This document shows positions 8,361 through 16,476 of a DNA stretch of 42,829 nucleotides, in pieces. The stretch covers positions 1-42,829 of the forward strand of contig VSPE01000019.1 of NCBI GenBank assembly GCA_009775225.1. Reading direction: 5' to 3'. The notes beneath the pieces were generated by a model. It ran no database searches, was not told the DNA's origin, and saw only the letters and a list, made by a program, of their open reading frames with translations. The translations under genes and the position numbers were made by a program. This DNA is from Muribaculaceae bacterium. GTDB lineage: Bacteria > Bacteroidota > Bacteroidia > Bacteroidales > Muribaculaceae. How positions within the stretch are numbered: position 1 is the stretch's first letter; each line of letters starts with the position of its first letter.

Positions 8361-9869
8361 ATGAAGAAACTTGCAATACTGAGCTTGGCCTCCGTGGTAG
8401 CCGTGTCGGCCTTTGTGGGCTGCAACACCTCCGGGTATGAGGCCGGAGAGAACACATCGTCGAGTGTGGCGGTGTACTCTTTCAAGCTCGCGAAAGACGA
8501 CAGTGTGCTCGCTAATCTCGACACTGTCTTCTTCTCTATAGACCTTGTCAAGGGCGAGATTTTCAATGCCGACTCGATGCCTTACGGTACGTGCACCGAA
8601 CGTCTCGTGCCCGTTATCAGGCTTCTTGACGGTGTGTCGCGATGCGAGCTCACCTCGGTCGACGCCGAAGGTAAGGAGACCGTGCACAACTACGTGACAA
8701 ACAGCACCGACACCGTCGATTTCAGCAACGGCCCCGTGAAACTCTCCATAGTGTCGCCCGACGGTCTCACTTCCAAGGACTATCAGATAAAGGTGAACGT
8801 GCATAAGGTGAAGAGCGACTCGCTGGTGTGGACTCGTACCGCCATGCGCAGCCTACCCTCCAATATTGCTTCTCCTGTCGCTCAGCGCACCGTGCAGCTC
8901 GGCAAGACCCTTTATTGCCTTACGGCATCGGCCTCTGCTGCAAGCATCGCCACCACCGACGACCCCGGTGCCGATGACTGGACTGTGCGCTCTGTGGCAT
9001 TGCCGGCCGGTGCCGATGTGTCGACATTCGCCGCAGCCGGAAATTCGCTCTATATCCTCGCGTCGGGATGCCTGTACTCATCTGCCGACGGCGGTTTGTC
9101 GTGGACGGATACCGGATGCCGCTGGAACAGCATCTACGGAGCGTATGCCGACAATCTTATGGGCGCCAAAAAAGATGCGAATGTGTGGACTGTAGAACAG
9201 TATCCTTCAGGTGCATCTTTCGCACTCCCCGCAGGTATGCCCGTGAGCGGAGTATCCGTTCCGTTGGCTTTCGATTTCGACATGTCTGTCGCGCCGCAGA
9301 TGCTTTTTGTGGGTGGCGTAAAAGCCGACGGCACTCTCAGCGCCGACACATGGGCTTTCGACGGTACAAATTTTGCATGCCTCTCCAATAAGGCGCTTCC
9401 CAAGGGACTGAAGAACATGAGCCTTGTAAGCTTCTATACATTCCGCACCAACAGCATCTTTATCACAAAGCGCTATTCGGTGCTTATGGCTTTCGGCGGA
9501 AACGACGGCACTGCAAACAACCGCAAGGTATACATCTCCAACGACTATGGTATGACGTGGGCCGAAGGCGAAAGCCTTATCCAGCTCCCCGAGCAAATTC
9601 CCGCCATGCAGAACGCTCAGGCCTACTCATACAGCTCCGTACTACATGCGCGCAGCTCCGTATGGCAGGAGTTTGAAACCTCGGCCCTTATTCCAGGCAC
9701 CGCTGTGCTGATGCCACTTGAGCTGCCCCTCAGCAGGGCTACCGAACCCATTACGGAATGGGACTGCCCCTTCATATATCTCTTCGGAGGAGAGAAAGCC
9801 GACGGCACATTGTATAATACTATCTGGCGCGGTACTATCAACCGCATGATGTTCAAACCCCTACAATAA
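8361..9869 (+). CDS. DUF6242 lipoprotein
   Basis: The signal peptide ends in a lipobox-like AFVGC, so Cys20 is probably lipidated and the protein is anchored in the envelope. The N-terminal 120 or so residues (SSVAVYSFKL, SKDYQIKVNVH) fold as a beta-rich module like those found before cadherin/Ig-type repeats. The remainder looks like a kelch- or BNR-type beta-propeller, with repeated strands of the kind MAFGGNDGTANNRKVYIS and YLFGGEKADGTLYN. This matches the Bacteroidales family DUF6242, whose function is unknown. It is the first gene after a clear promoter and lies 6 nt ahead of the DUF6089 gene, within an envelope-biogenesis cluster. Confidence 0.82.
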   Translation: MKKLAILSLASVVAVSAFVGCNTSGYEAGENTSSSVAVYSFKLAKDDSVLANLDTVFFSIDLVKGEIFNADSMPYGTCTERLVPVIRLLDGVSRCELTSVDAEGKETVHNYVTNSTDTVDFSNGPVKLSIVSPDGLTSKDYQIKVNVHKVKSDSLVWTRTAMRSLPSNIASPVAQRTVQLGKTLYCLTASASAASIATTDDPGADDWTVRSVALPAGADVSTFAAAGNSLYILASGCLYSSADGGLSWTDTGCRWNSIYGAYADNLMGAKKDANVWTVEQYPSGASFALPAGMPVSGVSVPLAFDFDMSVAPQMLFVGGVKADGTLSADTWAFDGTNFACLSNKALPKGLKNMSLVSFYTFRTNSIFITKRYSVLMAFGGNDGTANNRKVYISNDYGMTWAEGESLIQLPEQIPAMQNAQAYSYSSVLHARSSVWQEFETSALIPGTAVLMPLELPLSRATEPITEWDCPFIYLFGGEKADGTLYNTIWRGTINRMMFKPLQ

Positions 9870-9875
9870 CAAATT

Positions 9876-10616
9876 ATGCCTGCGAAGCGCACTTCTCTCC
9901 CGATTTGTGTGGCACGGTTTATGGCCGTGTGCGCGCTTGTCGTGTGCGGGCTTCCGGCTGGGGCGCAATCCGCTCCCTATAAGTTCGACCTCGGAGTAGA
10001 ACTTGGCATGAGCGGGTATATCGGCGATGCCAACAGCTCCAATATATTCCGCAAGCCGGGCTTCGACGGCGAACTTTCGTTCCGCTACATCGGCGATACC
10101 CGCTGGGCTGTCCGCGGTGTGTTTTCCACCTTCAGTCTCAACGGCGATACCTCCGGCATGGATGATGTGCTGCCCGGTATTGTAAATCCCGAGACCGGGG
10201 TGACCGAGCCGGCCTTCTACAGTTTCGGCTCGCAGGTCTACGACCTCAGCGTCCGTGGCGAGTTCAACTTTTTTGCATACGGTATCGGCGAGACATACAA
10301 GCGCCTGCGCCGCTGGTCGCCTTATCTTACCGTGGGCGTGGGTGTATCGCTTGCCACTACAGGAGGCAAAACATACGCCGCACCCGTAATTCCGATGGGT
10401 TTGGGTGTGAAATATAAACTTGCAGAGAGGTGGAACCTCGGCTTTGAGTTTACAATGACCAAGGCCTTCAACGACCACTACGACAGTGCCGAACTGGCCG
10501 ATTTAAATCAGATAAAGACCGCATTCTATAAAAGCACCGACTGGTACTCGCGTCTTACAATAGGCGTGTCGTACGAGTTTGGCAAACGATGTGAAACCTG
10601 TCACTATGTCGACTGA
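9876..10616 (+). CDS. DUF6089 outer-membrane beta-barrel protein
   Basis: A signal peptide ends near residue 28 (PAGAQS). The mature part has alternating amphipathic strands typical of a small outer-membrane barrel: FDLGVELGMSGYIGD, SPYLTVGVGVSLATT, GLGVKYKLAERWNLGFEF, and a final strand SRLTIGVSYEFG. It matches DUF6089, often found next to uppS and bamA in Bacteroidales. An unusual feature is the short tail CETCHYVD with a CxxC pair after the last strand. The function is unknown. The gene ends inside the 5' end of uppS. Confidence 0.82.
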   Translation: MPAKRTSLPICVARFMAVCALVVCGLPAGAQSAPYKFDLGVELGMSGYIGDANSSNIFRKPGFDGELSFRYIGDTRWAVRGVFSTFSLNGDTSGMDDVLPGIVNPETGVTEPAFYSFGSQVYDLSVRGEFNFFAYGIGETYKRLRRWSPYLTVGVGVSLATTGGKTYAAPVIPMGLGVKYKLAERWNLGFEFTMTKAFNDHYDSAELADLNQIKTAFYKSTDWYSRLTIGVSYEFGKRCETCHYVD

Positions 10617-11370
10617 AAAGCCTATGAATACAAGCATTGATTTCACCTCCGCGCGCCTTCCACGCCATATTGCCGTAATCATGGACGGCAACGGACGCTG
10701 GGCACAGGCCCGTGGCATGGAACGTTCCGCCGGGCATGTCGAGGGCGTAACCACCGTTCGCCGTATCACCGAGGAGGCTTCGCGCCTCGGCATAGGCTTC
10801 CTTACACTATACACATTCTCTACCGAGAACTGGAACAGGCCACAGGCCGAAGTCGATGCCCTGATGACTCTTATTGTCACTGCTATTGAGCGCGAGACTC
10901 CCGACCTTATAAAGAATAATGTGCGCCTCACCACCATAGGCGACCTCGACCGTATGCCGCCATTTGCCGCCGAGCGTATGCGCCGCTGTATCGCCGACAC
11001 CTCGCACTGCACTGGTCTTACGCTCGTACTCGCGCTAAGCTACTCCGCTCGCTGGGAGATAATCGAAGCCGCCCGTAAGCTTGCCCGCAAGGTTGCCGAA
11101 GGAACGCTCGCTCCCGACGAAATCGACGAAGCCGCATTTGCCGGAGCGCTCACCACAGCCGGAATTCCCGACCCTGACTTGCTTATTCGCACAGGGGGAG
11201 ATATGCGTGTGAGCAACTTCCTCCTCTATCAGATAGCCTATACCGAACTTATTGTCACACCTACATATTGGCCCGATTACAGCCCCGAAGACTTCAGAGC
11301 GCACATTGCCGACTATCAGCACCGGCAGCGGCGTTTCGGTCTTACCGGCGAACAGGTAGAAGCGTCCTGA
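10606..11370 (+). CDS. uppS: Isoprenyl (undecaprenyl) diphosphate synthase
   Basis: Makes undecaprenyl diphosphate, the lipid carrier for cell-wall and polysaccharide precursors (EC 2.5.1.31), from FPP and IPP. The cis-prenyltransferase motif IMDGNGRWA is present with the catalytic Asp27, followed by RGMERSAGH and FSTENWNRP, and DLLIRTGGDMRVSNF near the C-terminus binds IPP. Two starts are possible: ATG at 10606, which overlaps DUF6089 by 11 bases, or ATG at 10624. Both leave a normal-length N-terminus. The gene lies just upstream of bamA. Confidence 0.93.
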   Translation: MSTEKPMNTSIDFTSARLPRHIAVIMDGNGRWAQARGMERSAGHVEGVTTVRRITEEASRLGIGFLTLYTFSTENWNRPQAEVDALMTLIVTAIERETPDLIKNNVRLTTIGDLDRMPPFAAERMRRCIADTSHCTGLTLVLALSYSARWEIIEAARKLARKVAEGTLAPDEIDEAAFAGALTTAGIPDPDLLIRTGGDMRVSNFLLYQIAYTELIVTPTYWPDYSPEDFRAHIADYQHRQRRFGLTGEQVEAS

Positions 11371-11428
11371 CGCTATTCCTATCGGACTAATCAAACAAAT
11401 TCTTGCAACAGACAGCTCATCAATCATT

Positions 11429-14059
11429 ATGCGCTCAAAGATATTATTGCTACTGACATCGATAGTCATACTTCAAGCCGCCGCATCCACCTCAGCTTCG
11501 GCTCAGGCCCCTGCCGATACAATATATAATCCGCAGGTGCTCTACACCGCCATGCCGAAGGTATATGAGATTGCCGGCATAACCATTGAAGGAGCGCCGA
11601 ACTACGACGATTATCTCATCCTCGGATATGCCGGTATCAACATCGGCGACCGTGTGGCCATTCCGGGCGATGACATCACAAACGCCGTGAAGCGACTCAT
11701 GAAGCAGACTCTCTTTGCTCAGGCGCGTGTCGAGCTCGAAAAGGTGGCCGGCGACAAGGCCTGGCTGAAAATAAAGCTCCGCACACAGCCCCGTATAGGT
11801 AAGGTGAACTATATCGGCGCAAAGAAAGGTGAGATTAAAGACCTACAGGAGCGTCTCCAACTCGTGCGTGGCAACCAGATTTCCCAGAATATCGTGAACC
11901 GCGCCGAGGCTATCGTCAAGAAATACTATACCGACAAAGGTTTCGGCAATGCAAACGTGAAAATAAACCTGCACGAAGACCTCTCGAACGAAAACGAAAC
12001 TCTTGTCGACATCGTAATCAACAAGAACAACAAGGTCAAGGTACACAAAATATATATTGACGGAAACGAAGTCCTCTCCGACCGTGCCATTAAGCGTGCG
12101 ATGAAGAAGACTAACGAGCGCCTTGACCTCCTCAAAATATTCAGCCAGAAGAAATTCGTTGAAAGCGACTATCGAAACGACCTCAATCTCATCCTCGAGA
12201 AATATAACGAAAAAGGCTTCCGCGACGCTCGTGTCGTGGCCGACAGCGTTGTGCCGTACAATGAAGGCTCGGTCGACGTGCATATAACCGTCGACGAAGG
12301 TCAGAAATACTTCATCAAGGATATTACATGGGTCGGCAACACCATATATCCCACCGAAGTACTCGACGACTATCTCGGTATGAAACCCGGCGACGTGTAC
12401 AATCAGAAACTGATGAACAAGCGCCTCAGCACCGATGATGATGCCGTTTCGAACCTCTACATGGACCACGGTTACCTCTTCTACAACCTTGTGCCCGTAG
12501 AGAAAGAGGTGTCGGGCGACTCTATATCGCTTGAAATGCGAATGATGGAAGGCCCGCAGGCACGCATCAACAATGTGGTTATCAACGGCAACGACCGTCT
12601 CTACGAGAAGGTAATACGCCGCGAACTCCGTGTGCGTCCCGGCGACCTCTTCAGCAAGAGCGACCTAATGCGCTCGGCTCGAGAAATCGCGCAGACAGGC
12701 CACTTCAACCCCGAAACAATGGATATACAGCCCGAGCCTAACGAGGAGAACGGAACTGTAGATATCGTATTCAATCTCGAGACAAAGAACAACGACCAGA
12801 TTGAATTCTCGCTCGGCTGGGGACAGACAGGTGTGATTGGCAAGCTCGCTCTCAAGTTTTCGAACTTTTCAATCAAAAACCTCTTCTATCCCAGCACATA
12901 CCGTGGTATCATTCCTCAGGGCGAAGGCCAGACGTTCTCTATCAGCGCGCAGACTAATGCCCGCTACTACCAGTCGTACGCAATCTCCTTCCTCGACCCG
13001 TGGTTCGGCGGCAAGCGACCCAACTCGCTCTCCGTTTCGGCGTACTACAGCCGTCAGACCGGTGTAAACTCTTCGTACTACAACCGCTCGTGGGCCAACT
13101 CGTCGATGTGGGGCTCGGGCCTTGGCTACTATCCCGGATACAGCTATAACGACTACTACGAGAACAGCTATCAGAACTCGCTCGACCCCAACAAGGTTCT
13201 GCAAATGGTGGGCGTAAATGTCGGATTCGGCAAGCGCCTGAAGTGGCCCGACGACTACTTCACTTTCACCGCCGACCTCGGCTATAACTGGTACTACCTC
13301 AAAAATTGGGACTACCTCTATTATATGAACAATGGTACGTCGAACGCTATCGTGCTCGGTCTTACTCTTTCGCGCCAGTCAATCGACAACCCCATATACA
13401 CCCGTAGCGGTTCGGTGTTCTCGCTCAACCTCCAGATGACTCCTCCCGCACAGCTCTTCACCGGCAAGCGCGACTGGAAGGCTCTCGCCGAGAAGAACGA
13501 CACCGAAAGCAAGAAACAGCTCTACGAGTGGATTGAGTACTGGAAGCTGCGCTTCAAATCGCGCACCTACACCCCCCTCAGCACCAACCAGCAGTGGACT
13601 CCCGTGCTCATGACCCGCTTCGACTTCGGTCTGCTCGGAAGCTATAACAAGTACCTCAAGACTCCGTTCGAGACATTCTATGTTGGTGGCGACGGCATGT
13701 CGGGTTCGTACACTTATGCTACCGAGACAATCGCGCTCCGAGGCTATGACAACGGTTCTCTTACCCCCTGGCAGAGCGAGGGCTACGCATACACACGAAT
13801 GGGCGTGGAACTGCACTTCCCCCTCATGCTCCAGCAGTCAACAACAATCTACGCTCTCGGCTTCCTTGAAGGTGGTAACGCATGGACTTCGGTTAAGCAG
13901 TTCAATCCCTTCGACCTCAAGCGTTCGGGCGGTTTCGGCGTGCGTATTCAGCTGCCTATGGTCGGCCTTATGGGTATCGACTGGGCATACGGCTTCGACA
14001 AGGTATATGGCGAGCGTGGCGGCAGCCACTTCCATTTCATCCTTGGTCAGGAGTTCTAA
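11429..14059 (+). CDS. bamA: Outer-membrane protein assembly factor BamA
   Basis: Core of the Bam machine that folds and inserts outer-membrane barrels. A signal peptide (to about residue 26) is followed by a chain of POTRA domains covering roughly residues 35-440, with typical starts such as VYEIAGITIEGAPNYDD, VHKIYIDGNEVLSD and INNVVINGNDRLYEKVI. The C-terminal half is the Omp85 barrel, with the lid-loop motif in the form ALRGYDNGSL and a final strand FHFILGQEF ending in Phe as expected. The 876-residue length is typical for Bacteroidetes BamA. Two Skp-like chaperone genes follow directly, a common arrangement. Confidence 0.95.
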   Translation: MRSKILLLLTSIVILQAAASTSASAQAPADTIYNPQVLYTAMPKVYEIAGITIEGAPNYDDYLILGYAGINIGDRVAIPGDDITNAVKRLMKQTLFAQARVELEKVAGDKAWLKIKLRTQPRIGKVNYIGAKKGEIKDLQERLQLVRGNQISQNIVNRAEAIVKKYYTDKGFGNANVKINLHEDLSNENETLVDIVINKNNKVKVHKIYIDGNEVLSDRAIKRAMKKTNERLDLLKIFSQKKFVESDYRNDLNLILEKYNEKGFRDARVVADSVVPYNEGSVDVHITVDEGQKYFIKDITWVGNTIYPTEVLDDYLGMKPGDVYNQKLMNKRLSTDDDAVSNLYMDHGYLFYNLVPVEKEVSGDSISLEMRMMEGPQARINNVVINGNDRLYEKVIRRELRVRPGDLFSKSDLMRSAREIAQTGHFNPETMDIQPEPNEENGTVDIVFNLETKNNDQIEFSLGWGQTGVIGKLALKFSNFSIKNLFYPSTYRGIIPQGEGQTFSISAQTNARYYQSYAISFLDPWFGGKRPNSLSVSAYYSRQTGVNSSYYNRSWANSSMWGSGLGYYPGYSYNDYYENSYQNSLDPNKVLQMVGVNVGFGKRLKWPDDYFTFTADLGYNWYYLKNWDYLYYMNNGTSNAIVLGLTLSRQSIDNPIYTRSGSVFSLNLQMTPPAQLFTGKRDWKALAEKNDTESKKQLYEWIEYWKLRFKSRTYTPLSTNQQWTPVLMTRFDFGLLGSYNKYLKTPFETFYVGGDGMSGSYTYATETIALRGYDNGSLTPWQSEGYAYTRMGVELHFPLMLQQSTTIYALGFLEGGNAWTSVKQFNPFDLKRSGGFGVRIQLPMVGLMGIDWAYGFDKVYGERGGSHFHFILGQEF

Positions 14060-14082
14060 TCTAAACCTTTTGCCCTCCCGGA

Positions 14083-14112
14083 TGTCTTATTTATATACAC
14101 ATACATAAGACA
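14083..14112 (+). repeat. 8-bp inverted repeat between bamA and ompH
   Basis: TGTCTTAT (14083-14090) and ATAAGACA (14105-14112) are perfect complements with a 14-nt AT-rich spacer. No U-tract follows. It may be a regulatory hairpin or a protein-binding site in the 75-nt gap. Confidence 0.35.
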
Positions 14113-14134
14113 GTCACCAAAATACAAAGACCTC

Positions 14135-14650
14135 ATGAAGAAAATAGCAATAAGCCTTGTGCTTGCCCTTGTGGCAGTATTCGCCGCATCGGCGCAGAAA
14201 TTTGCCCTGGTGGATATGGAATATATATTCCGCAGCGTACCCTCGTATGAAATGGCCAATGAGCAGCTCAACCAGCTATCGCAGCGCTGGCAGAAAGAGG
14301 TGGAGGCAAAGGGTAAGGAAGCCGAGAATATGTACAACAGCTACCTCGCCGACAAGGTATTTCTCACCGACGAGCAGGTAAAGAAGCGCGAAGCCGACAT
14401 CGTGGCAAAGGAAAAAGAAACTACAGAACTGCGATACAAATATTTCGGACCCGAAGGCGAACTGTACCAGAAGCGACAGTCTCTTCTCAAGCCGATACAG
14501 GACGAAGTGTACAACGCTATCAAGAAAGTGGCCGAGGAACGCGGCTATCAGACCGTGTTCGACCGAGCTTCGTCGTCCGACATTATATATGCCTCGCCAC
14601 GTATCGACATAAGCAATGAAGTGCTTTCCAAATTGGGATATTCCAATTAA
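14135..14650 (+). CDS. OmpH/Skp family periplasmic chaperone (first copy)
   Basis: A signal peptide (cleavage after AASAQ, about residue 21) leads to KFALVDMEYIFRSVPSYEMA, the usual start of OmpH/Skp proteins. A long charged alpha-helical region follows (RWQKEVEAKGKEAENMY and on), which forms the tentacles of the trimer. The C-terminus returns to the short beta core (GYQTVFDRASSSDIIYAS). At 171 residues it has the family's usual length. Skp proteins hold unfolded outer-membrane proteins on their way to BamA, encoded just upstream. Confidence 0.93.
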   Translation: MKKIAISLVLALVAVFAASAQKFALVDMEYIFRSVPSYEMANEQLNQLSQRWQKEVEAKGKEAENMYNSYLADKVFLTDEQVKKREADIVAKEKETTELRYKYFGPEGELYQKRQSLLKPIQDEVYNAIKKVAEERGYQTVFDRASSSDIIYASPRIDISNEVLSKLGYSN

Positions 14651-14664
14651 ATTGCATATATTTG
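14633..14664 (+). promoter_or_regulatory. Promoter of the second ompH gene
   Basis: TTG at 14633-14635 and TATATTTG at 14657-14664 lie 21 nt apart and match the Bacteroidetes -33 and -7 elements. The promoter overlaps the end of the first ompH, so the second copy can be transcribed separately. Confidence 0.6.
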
Positions 14665-14715
14665 CACCTGTATTAAGTGAATTTATTGAAAACTCTTAAA
14701 TATCAAAGAACTATT

Positions 14716-15222
14716 ATGCTTAAAAAAATCCTTCTCGCCGTTGTTATGGCGCTGCCTTTCAGCGCCCTTGCGCAGAAATTCGGCGTTGTAGATTTCGATG
14801 CCGTCCTTCAGGCTATGCCTGAGACTGCCGCAATGCAGACACAGCTTACCGAGACTTCCAAGAAATACGAAGACGAGCTTGCAAAGCTCACCGAAGAGTT
14901 CCAGAAACTTTATACCGAATTTCAGACCCTTCAGGCCGATGCCAATACTCCCGAGTCTATCAAGGAGCGCCGTATGCAGGAAATCCAGGAGCGTCATGCC
15001 AAAATCGAGCAGTTCAGCAACACCGCACAGCAAGACCTCCAGCGTCTCCAGCAGACTCTCGCCGCTCCTATCGTACAGAAAGTACAGGACGCCGTGAAGG
15101 CTGTAGGTGCCGAAGGCGCATATACAATGGTGTTCCCCAATGCCCCCGACCTGCTTCTCTATACTGGAACCGGTGTGGAAGACATCACCCAGCAGGTGCG
15201 TGCCAAGCTTGGCCTCAAATAA
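14716..15222 (+). CDS. OmpH/Skp family periplasmic chaperone (second copy)
   Basis: Paralogue of the preceding gene. MLKKILLAVVMALPFSALAQ is a clear signal peptide; the mature part starts KFGVVDFDAVLQAMPETAAM and continues as a Gln/Glu-rich coiled coil (about residues 50-120), then a short beta end (AYTMVFPNAPDLLLY). The ATG at 14716 is chosen over an upstream GTG at 14677 because it directly begins the signal peptide and lies 51 nt past the -7 box. A strong terminator follows, closing the envelope cluster. Confidence 0.93.
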   Translation: MLKKILLAVVMALPFSALAQKFGVVDFDAVLQAMPETAAMQTQLTETSKKYEDELAKLTEEFQKLYTEFQTLQADANTPESIKERRMQEIQERHAKIEQFSNTAQQDLQRLQQTLAAPIVQKVQDAVKAVGAEGAYTMVFPNAPDLLLYTGTGVEDITQQVRAKLGLK

Positions 15223-15237
15223 GTTAAAGCATTATAT

Positions 15238-15282
15238 AACAATATCTCCCGGATGCCTGTGGCGCCCGGGAGATATTGTTTT
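15238..15282 (+). terminator. Intrinsic terminator after ompH
   Basis: AACAATATCTCCCGG (15238-15252) pairs perfectly over 15 bp with 15266-15280 around a 13-nt loop, and ends in a short T run. It closes the DUF6242-to-ompH block. Confidence 0.88.
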
Positions 15283-15346
15283 AGAGGACATTGGTGAATA
15301 ATAGTAAAATTTATTGTTGACAATGTGATTATTACAAAAAAGTTTG

Positions 15347-15354
15347 TATCTTTG
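15347..15354 (+). promoter_or_regulatory. -7 box of the Lrp/AsnC gene
   Basis: TATCTTTG fits TAnnTTTG and lies 33 nt before the ATG at 15388. The nearest TTG (15317-15319) is 27 nt upstream, longer than the usual spacing, so no -33 element is assigned. Confidence 0.55.
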
Positions 15355-15387
15355 CGGAGAAACCCCTAATAACCTTAAATCACTATT

Positions 15388-15855
15388 ATGCCACGCCAGT
15401 ATTTCGACAAACTAGACCTGACAATCCTCAACGCCCTTTGTGAGAATGCGCGTACGCCTTATCTCGAAATCGCACGCGAATATGGCGTGTCTGGAGCTGC
15501 CGTTCACCAGCGCGTGCAGCGCCTTATAGCCTCTAAGGTCATTACCGGCTCGCACTGCGACATCGACCCCTCTACAATCGGCTATCATGTGGTGGCCTTC
15601 GTCGGTATATGCGCCAAGCCAGGCACCGACATCCGCGAGCTTGTGCAGCAGCTCGAGCAGATTGAGGAAATCACCGAGTGCAACATCGTAACCGGCCGCT
15701 ACGACGTTATAGTAAAGATGCACGCCCGCACCAATCTCGACATCCTTCGTCTTGTAACCCTAAGGATGCGTGCCATGCCTATCTCAAACACCGAGACTAT
15801 GGTGTCGTTCAGCGAAGGTTTCAAGCGCCCGCTGCCAATCCGAAACGACAAATGA
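15388..15855 (+). CDS. Lrp/AsnC family transcriptional regulator
   Basis: A DNA-binding regulator of the feast/famine type. The N-terminal 60 residues form the AsnC winged helix-turn-helix (KLDLTILNALCENART, then YGVSGAAVHQRVQRL). The C-terminal RAM ligand-binding and oligomerization domain follows (GYHVVAFVGICAKPG, EITECNIVTGRYDVIVKMHA). Members usually sense amino acids; the effector here is unknown. It has its own -7 box and is followed by a separate -7 box for mce, so it appears monocistronic. Whether it controls the downstream decarboxylase cluster is open. Confidence 0.93.
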   Translation: MPRQYFDKLDLTILNALCENARTPYLEIAREYGVSGAAVHQRVQRLIASKVITGSHCDIDPSTIGYHVVAFVGICAKPGTDIRELVQQLEQIEEITECNIVTGRYDVIVKMHARTNLDILRLVTLRMRAMPISNTETMVSFSEGFKRPLPIRNDK

Positions 15856-15909
15856 CACTGAAGCCTCTTTTTTCCGCCTGAAAAAGAAGGATACACCAAA
15901 CATTTTGTG

Positions 15910-15917
15910 TAAATTTG
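15910..15917 (+). promoter_or_regulatory. -7 box of the mce-mmdA-oadB cluster
   Basis: TAAATTTG matches TAnnTTTG and lies 51 nt before the mce ATG. No clear -33 element is visible. Confidence 0.55.
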
Positions 15918-15968
15918 CACCCGGACACCGTATAGACTTATTCAGAAATAACTAATTATCATACAGCT

Positions 15969-16388
15969 ATGGATATTTCCCATATCGAACACATCGGTAT
16001 CGCCGTGCCTTCGCTCGACGAAGCCATTCCCTTTTATGAAAACATGCTCGGCTTCAAGTGCTTCGCTATCGAAGAAGTAGCCGACCAGAAAGTCCGCACG
16101 GCCTTCTTCAAGATTGGCCAGACCAAGCTCGAGCTCCTCGAAGGTACTGCCGAAGACAGCGCTATCTCCAAGTTTATCGCTGCCAACGGTGGCCGCGGCG
16201 GTGTGCAGCACATCGCTTTTGCCGTGCAGGACGGTGTGGCAAACGCCCTAGCCGAAGTAGAGGCTAAGGGTTGCCGCCTCATCGACAAGGCTCCCCGTAA
16301 AGGTGCCGAAGGCCTTAACATCGCGTTCCTGCATCCCAAGTCGACTATCGGTACCCTCGTCGAACTGTGCGAAGACCCCAATAAATAA
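15969..16388 (+). CDS. mce: Methylmalonyl-CoA epimerase
   Basis: Interconverts the R and S forms of methylmalonyl-CoA (EC 5.1.99.1), linking the B12-dependent mutase to the decarboxylase. It is a vicinal-oxygen-chelate (glyoxalase-fold) protein of 139 residues with two beta-alpha-beta-beta-beta modules. The start MDISHIEHIGIAVPSLDEAI, the middle GGVQHIAFAV and the end GTLVELCED contain the expected metal-site positions (His8, the His of VQHIAF and the Glu of LVEL). It heads a cluster encoding a methylmalonyl-CoA decarboxylase, which fits its role in propionate formation. Confidence 0.94.
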   Translation: MDISHIEHIGIAVPSLDEAIPFYENMLGFKCFAIEEVADQKVRTAFFKIGQTKLELLEGTAEDSAISKFIAANGGRGGVQHIAFAVQDGVANALAEVEAKGCRLIDKAPRKGAEGLNIAFLHPKSTIGTLVELCEDPNK

Positions 16389-16418
16389 TTGCTTAATCAA
16401 ATAATCAAATAGAACATC

Positions 16419-16450
16419 GGTGCTACCGCCTCGTAAAGCGCGGGAGCACC
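16419..16450 (+). terminator. Hairpin in the mce-mmdA gap (terminator or attenuator)
   Basis: GGTGCT-A-CCGC (16419-16429) pairs with GCGG-G-AGCACC (16440-16450) around a 10-nt loop, with a single A-G mismatch. TTTGTCATAGTTTT follows, a broken T tract. It lies 26 nt before the mmdA ATG and could lower read-through or stabilize a processed mRNA end. Confidence 0.55.
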
Positions 16451-16476
16451 TTTGTCATAGTTTTACAACCACACTT

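Noticed and set aside
15862..15890. Terminator after the Lrp/AsnC gene
   Set aside because: The CTCTTTTTTCC / GAAAAAGAAGG pairing has mismatches next to the ends and an AT-only core; not convincing.
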